A stretch of 64,000 bases of DNA from Bacteroidales bacterium. Its GTDB lineage: Bacteria > Bacteroidota > Bacteroidia > Bacteroidales > P3. Below the pieces are notes generated by a model, which saw only the letters and a list, made by a program, of their open reading frames with translations, was not told where the DNA came from and did no database searches. Position 1 is the first letter of the stretch. Each line of letters begins with the position of its first letter. A program made the translations under genes and the position numbers. The DNA lies in assembly GCA_017934545.1 (NCBI GenBank), contig JAGBJI010000008.1, positions 124,001 to 188,000 on the forward strand. The letters run 5' to 3'. Below, piece by piece: positions 59,825 through 64,000 of this stretch.

Positions 59825-61066
59825 ATGCAAGAAACTGAAAAAAGAAATTTAAGAATGAATATAAACACAGATAAATCAACACGATATAAACGTATAACAC
59901 TTCATTTGGGAAAGGACAAGTCGTTGTCAAGGCTTCATCCGTGGGTTTTTTCCGGTGCAATTGAGAATAAAGACAAAAATATTGCGGAAGGAGATATTAC
60001 CGAAGTGTACACGCATGACGGACAATACATAGCAACGGGATTTTTTCAAAACGGAACCATCGCCGTTAAGATACTGACTTTTGAAAGGGAAAAGATAGAC
60101 TTTGATTTTTTTGACCGCCGCATCCGTTCTGCCGTCAATTACCGCAAGACAATGGGAATGTTCGGCAATGAAAACAACAATATTTTCCGTGTAGTGAACG
60201 CCGAAGGCGATTTTATGCCGGGATTTATTGCCGATTATTATGCAGGCAGATTGGTGGTTCAGTTTCACTCCGCAGGAATGTATCTTATGCGTGGAGAAAT
60301 AGTTTCAGCGTTGAGAAACAATCTGAAAGACATTGAGTTTATCTTCTCAAAATCTTCGTCAACCTTACCAAAAAGCAAAGATATTGAGCCTAAAGATGAG
60401 TTTTTGTTCGGTTGTAGTGACCAAGAAACTTTTGTTGCAAAAGAAAATTCAATACAATACCTTATAGACTATAAGCAAGGACAAAAGACTGGCTTCTTTG
60501 TAGACCAGCAAAGCAACAGAGAATTGCTTTGCAAATTGAGTTACGGCAAAAAAGTACTGAATTGTTTCGGCTACACGGGCGGATTTTCGCTTTCGGCTCT
60601 AAAAGGCGGGGCTTTAAGTGTGGAAACGTTGGATATATCCAAGCGTGCGTTGGAGATTTGTACGGAAAACGCAAAGATAAATGCTTTTGCCGACCGTCAC
60701 GTTTCACAGTGTGAAGACGTAGTAAGGTTTATTGACAATATTCCGAAAGATGTTTATGATATTATAGTGTTGGACCCGCCCGCTTTTGCAAAGCATCAAC
60801 GTGATTTGCAACAGGCTTTGAAAGGCTACCGCACCATAAACAAAAAAGCAATGGAGAAAATAAAAAGCGGAGGGTTGATATTTACCTTTTCTTGTTCACA
60901 GGCTGTGTCAAAAGAAGATTTTCTTACCATGTTGTTTTCATGTGCCGTCACCGCAAAGAGAAAAGTGCGTATAGTAAGGCGGCTGCCACACAATGTAGAC
61001 CACCCTCAAAGCATATTCCATCCTGAAGGCGAATATCTGAAAGGCTTTTTGCTTTATGTTGAATAG
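59825..61066 (+). CDS. rlmI: 23S rRNA (cytosine-C5) methyltransferase, RlmI type
   Basis: A protein of 413 residues (403 if it starts at ATG 59855). It has an N-terminal PUA domain (ITLHLGKDKSLSRLHPWVFSGAI), an EEHEE-like linker, then a Rossmann methyltransferase (VLNCFGYTGGFSLSALKGGALSVETLDISKRALEICTENAKIN). The catalytic-side motif IIVLDPPAFAKHQRDLQQALKGYRTINKKAM and the Cys-bearing FTFSCSQAVS follow. RlmI methylates C1962 of 23S rRNA in E. coli; the same target is inferred here. uvrA starts 39 bp downstream. Confidence 0.9.
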   Translation: MQETEKRNLRMNINTDKSTRYKRITLHLGKDKSLSRLHPWVFSGAIENKDKNIAEGDITEVYTHDGQYIATGFFQNGTIAVKILTFEREKIDFDFFDRRIRSAVNYRKTMGMFGNENNNIFRVVNAEGDFMPGFIADYYAGRLVVQFHSAGMYLMRGEIVSALRNNLKDIEFIFSKSSSTLPKSKDIEPKDEFLFGCSDQETFVAKENSIQYLIDYKQGQKTGFFVDQQSNRELLCKLSYGKKVLNCFGYTGGFSLSALKGGALSVETLDISKRALEICTENAKINAFADRHVSQCEDVVRFIDNIPKDVYDIIVLDPPAFAKHQRDLQQALKGYRTINKKAMEKIKSGGLIFTFSCSQAVSKEDFLTMLFSCAVTAKRKVRIVRRLPHNVDHPQSIFHPEGEYLKGFLLYVE

Positions 61067-61105
61067 TAGAAATAATTTATTGGAAAACAATCCGAAAACG
61101 GTTTT

Positions 61106-63898
61106 ATGATGAAAAAAGAAGAACGGACATTTATAACACTCAAAGGCATACGTGTTAACAATCTGAAGAATATAGATATAAAAATACCTCAAAATACTCT
61201 TACCGTAATAACGGGTGTATCGGGTTCGGGTAAATCGTCGTTGGCATTTGACACTTTGTTTGCCGAAGGTCAACGGCGTTACATTGAATCCCTTTCGTCC
61301 TATGCCCGTCAGTTTATAGGCAGAATGAAAAAGCCTGAAGTGGATTTTATAGAAAATATTCCGCCTGCCATAGCCGTTCAACAGCGGACTATGAACCGTA
61401 ATCCCCGCAGTACAGTGGGAACAACTACCGAAATATATGAATATTTAAAGCTTTTGTTTGCAAAGATTGGGCGGACTTATTCCCCTATAAGCGGCAAAGA
61501 AGTCAAAAGAGATTCGGTTTCCAATGTCGTGGATACGCTTTTGAACAATTACGACGGCAAAAAAATTTATATATTGTGTCCTGTAAAAGAGTCGGATTCG
61601 GAAACATTGGAAGACAAACTTAACATACTTTTGCAGAACGGTTATACGCGTTTGTTTTACAAAGAAGAAATTGTTCAGATAGAGGATTATCTGTCAAACA
61701 AAAAGAAGAAAAGCAAGGACGATATTCTGTTGTTGATAGATAGGTTGACAGTCAGAGGTGACGATGAGGAGAATTATCTGCGTTTAAGCGAAAGCGTGCA
61801 TACGGCATTCAGCGAATCGGACGGTGATTGCGTGATATGGTCGGAGCAAAAGCAGGAAAAATTTTCCAACCGTTTTGAATGTGACGGCATGACTTTCGTT
61901 AAACCGTCGGAAAACTTCTTTTCGTTCAACAATTCTTACGGTGCGTGTCCTACATGCAAGGGTTTGGGACAGATAGAAGGCATAAGCGAAGATTTGGTTA
62001 TCACCAAGCCGTATTTAAGTGTATACGAAGATGTGGTGAATTGTTGGAAAGGGGTGATGATGAGCAAATTCAAAGAGGATTTTATCAAAAAAGCCCATAA
62101 AAAATTTCCTGTTCACAAACCTTACAACGAACTTACGGAAGAACAAAAACACTTGCTGTGGTACGGCGACGGCAATATTATAGGAATATATCCTTTCTTT
62201 GACTTGATGCGTAAAGAAAGTTACAAGATTCAATTCCGTGTGCTTATATCAAGGTATACAGGCCGCACGGTGTGTCCTGACTGTCACGGAACAAGATTAA
62301 GAAAAGACGTTGCATATGTAAAAATCAACGGCAAAAGTATTGTAGACCTTTTGGTAATGCCTGTAAACGAGTTGGCGGAATTCTTTGATAATTTGACTTT
62401 GACGGACTATCAGACGAAAATAGCCGAAAGAATAATCAAAGAAATCAAATCGCGTTTGCATTATTTGTTGGAAGTAGGATTGAATTACCTTAATTTAAAC
62501 CGTCAATGTTCCACTCTGTCGGGCGGGGAAAGCCAAAGAATAGTATTGGCAACATCAATAGGTTCGCCGTTAGTGGGAAGTATGTATATTTTGGACGAAC
62601 CTACGATAGGTCTTCATACAATGGATACCGACAGATTGATAGGAGTGTTGAAGGATTTGCGTGACGAGGGCAACACGGTCATAGTTGTTGAACACGATGA
62701 GGACGTTATACGCAATGCAGATTACATCATAGACATAGGACCGCTGGCCGGAATACACGGAGGTGAAGTGGTGTTTGCTGGAACGGTGAAAGAATTGATA
62801 AAGGACGGCAAATCGCTGACGGCGGCATATCTTTGCAACAAAAAGAAAATAGCAATACCCGTACGACATATACATTCCAAAGAATTTTTATCAATAGAAA
62901 ACGTTTATGCAAACAATTTGCAAAACGTTACGTTCAAAGTTCCGCTGAATGAAAAGGTGGTTGTATGCGGTGTATCGGGTTCTGGCAAGAGTACATTGGT
63001 GAACAAAGTTTTCGTAAATGCGGTCAGAATGCATTTTGACATCCCTGTAGAGATACAGCCTCACTGTTCGGAGTTGAAAGGTTCGCTTTCGCTGATAAAA
63101 GACGTGCAAGTGGTTGACCAAAATCCTATAGGACGTTCCTCAAGGAGCAATCCTGCACTGTATATAGGGGCGTTTGATGACATCAGGGACTTGTATGCAG
63201 CACAACCGTTAGCTAAAACACGGGGAATAAAAGCAGGATATTTTTCGTTCAATGTTGAAGGCGGACGGTGCGAAGTGTGCAAAGGCGAAGGCAAAGTGGA
63301 TATACACATGCAGTTTATGGCCGATGTTACTTTAGAATGCGAAGAGTGTCACGGTAAACGTTACAGGGAAGACGTTTTGGAGATAAAATACAAGGACAAA
63401 AACATATCCGACGTATTGGCGATGACCGTTGACGAAGCCATAGAGTTTTTTAACGACAAGACCGATGCCGTTTGCGGAAAGATAATTCACAAACTGTCCG
63501 TTTTGCAACGCACGGGATTGGGCTATTTGCAGTTGGGACAGACGTTGAGTACTGTATCGGGCGGAGAAGCACAGCGTATCAAACTTGCCACATATCTTGC
63601 CAAAGAACACGATTCCAAACCTACTTTGTTTGTTTTTGACGAACCGACAACGGGATTGCATTTGGACGACATCAACAAGTTGAATACATGTTTTGACGAT
63701 TTGATTCGTTTCGGTCACAGCGTGCTTATAATAGAACACCATTTGGATATAATCAAAACAGCCGATTGGTTGATTGAACTCGGACCTGAAGGCGGAAAGA
63801 ACGGAGGCAAGATTATCTTTGAAGGAACGCCCGAACAATTGGCTGCAAGCAATACTCCGACAAGCAAATACTTAAAACAAAAACTTGAAACCAATTGA
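61106..63898 (+). CDS. uvrA: Excinuclease ABC subunit UvrA
   Basis: A 930-residue protein of normal length. Two ABC ATPase halves have Walker A sites GVSGSGKSSL (N-half) and GVSGSGKSTL (C-half), signatures LSGGESQR and VSGGEAQR, and Walker B ILDEPTIGLH and VFDEPTTGLH. Zinc modules CPTCKGLG, CPDCHGT, CEVCKGEG and CEECHG are seen, plus QQRTMNRNPRSTVGTTTEIYEYLKLLFAKIG and SRSNPALYIGAFDDIR. UvrA finds bulky DNA damage and loads UvrB in nucleotide excision repair. Two adjacent ATGs (61106, 61109) are equivalent. Confidence 0.97.
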   Translation: MMKKEERTFITLKGIRVNNLKNIDIKIPQNTLTVITGVSGSGKSSLAFDTLFAEGQRRYIESLSSYARQFIGRMKKPEVDFIENIPPAIAVQQRTMNRNPRSTVGTTTEIYEYLKLLFAKIGRTYSPISGKEVKRDSVSNVVDTLLNNYDGKKIYILCPVKESDSETLEDKLNILLQNGYTRLFYKEEIVQIEDYLSNKKKKSKDDILLLIDRLTVRGDDEENYLRLSESVHTAFSESDGDCVIWSEQKQEKFSNRFECDGMTFVKPSENFFSFNNSYGACPTCKGLGQIEGISEDLVITKPYLSVYEDVVNCWKGVMMSKFKEDFIKKAHKKFPVHKPYNELTEEQKHLLWYGDGNIIGIYPFFDLMRKESYKIQFRVLISRYTGRTVCPDCHGTRLRKDVAYVKINGKSIVDLLVMPVNELAEFFDNLTLTDYQTKIAERIIKEIKSRLHYLLEVGLNYLNLNRQCSTLSGGESQRIVLATSIGSPLVGSMYILDEPTIGLHTMDTDRLIGVLKDLRDEGNTVIVVEHDEDVIRNADYIIDIGPLAGIHGGEVVFAGTVKELIKDGKSLTAAYLCNKKKIAIPVRHIHSKEFLSIENVYANNLQNVTFKVPLNEKVVVCGVSGSGKSTLVNKVFVNAVRMHFDIPVEIQPHCSELKGSLSLIKDVQVVDQNPIGRSSRSNPALYIGAFDDIRDLYAAQPLAKTRGIKAGYFSFNVEGGRCEVCKGEGKVDIHMQFMADVTLECEECHGKRYREDVLEIKYKDKNISDVLAMTVDEAIEFFNDKTDAVCGKIIHKLSVLQRTGLGYLQLGQTLSTVSGGEAQRIKLATYLAKEHDSKPTLFVFDEPTTGLHLDDINKLNTCFDDLIRFGHSVLIIEHHLDIIKTADWLIELGPEGGKNGGKIIFEGTPEQLAASNTPTSKYLKQKLETN

Positions 63899-63918
63899 TA
63901 CTGCAATCAAAAGCACAA

Positions 63919-64000
63919 ATGGAAAAGACAAAAACATACAATACGGCAAAGGTTTTGCATTTGTGCTTTTTGATAATTGCAACCATTGTTTTTTCTTCGT
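63919..64000 (+). CDS. Start of an exported or membrane protein, cut by the window edge
   Basis: ATG 63919 opens a frame that runs off the window: MEKTKTYNTAKVLHLCFLII then ATIVFSS, a signal peptide or first membrane helix. It begins 20 bp after uvrA. Its start codon lies within the left arm of a 13-bp inverted repeat (63909-63921 / 63958-63970) that is followed by T residues. Confidence 0.5.
   Translation, partial: MEKTKTYNTAKVLHLCFLIIATIVFSS

Overview
The window looks like the chromosome of an anaerobic, amino-acid-fermenting member of the Bacteroidota, most likely Bacteroidales. It is AT-rich, and many genes follow the phylum's promoter type (TTTG, about 19 bp, TAnnTTTG). One secreted protein ends in a type IX secretion sorting domain. 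Three catabolic enzymes point to amino-acid fermentation: a fused histidine-degradation enzyme (FtcD), a methionine gamma-lyase and 3,5-diaminohexanoate dehydrogenase of lysine fermentation. Nearly all genes lie on the plus strand. I found no rRNA, tRNA, CRISPR array or transposase.

Layout. 1-3.9 kb: end of recG, a small membrane protein, panC, ftcD. 4-10.1 kb: an accessory block with a VirE_N/VapE primase-helicase pair, HicAB-type toxin-antitoxin pieces, a HU-like protein, a 5 x 32 bp tandem repeat and a broken outer-membrane beta-barrel gene behind a promoter whose spacer contains ten G. 10.2-18.9 kb: housekeeping and surface genes (LRR protein, lpdA, rfbC, recQ, glycosyltransferase, fabG, methionine gamma-lyase, a T9SS cargo). 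18.95-20.9 kb: a type II restriction-modification pair whose methyltransferase carries an extra nuclease-like domain. 20.9-28.2 kb: GlcNAc-kinase-like, apt, purA, PepSY-like, OstA/LptA-like, grpE, dnaJ.

29.0-37.7 kb holds a seven-gene operon for a eukaryotic-type phospho-signalling system that spans the envelope: zinc-ribbon/FHA protein, kinase-FHA, FHA-TM-trypsin-like protease, exported protein, PP2C-TM, kinase-TM-sensor and secreted LRR protein. Its first gene is interrupted at a run of nine G, which suggests phase variation. 38-45.5 kb: a beta-propeller lipoprotein, the lysine-fermentation dehydrogenase, a WG-repeat lipoprotein behind a long structured leader, a DUF4143 ATPase and a DUF4468 protein. 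45.5-50.4 kb: a MurL-MurD2 fusion (alternative route to D-glutamate in peptidoglycan), divergent from RNase R.

51.1-55.4 kb is a peptide-modification cluster: a Tat-targeted precursor with a C-terminal CXXX repeat (13 Cys), two small partner proteins, a radical SAM/SPASM enzyme, a second SPASM-like maturase, and a private TatA and TatC. A large hairpin RNA lies just upstream. 55.5-59.7 kb: a second DUF4143 ATPase behind a 46-bp palindrome, a bacterial PARG fused to a second domain, and a small two-gene unit. 59.8-64 kb: rlmI-like, uvrA and the start of an exported or membrane protein.

Several families of intergenic repeat (A, B, C below) sit mainly at the upstream edge of accessory operons and are nearly absent from core-gene runs. 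They may mark insertion or recombination points.
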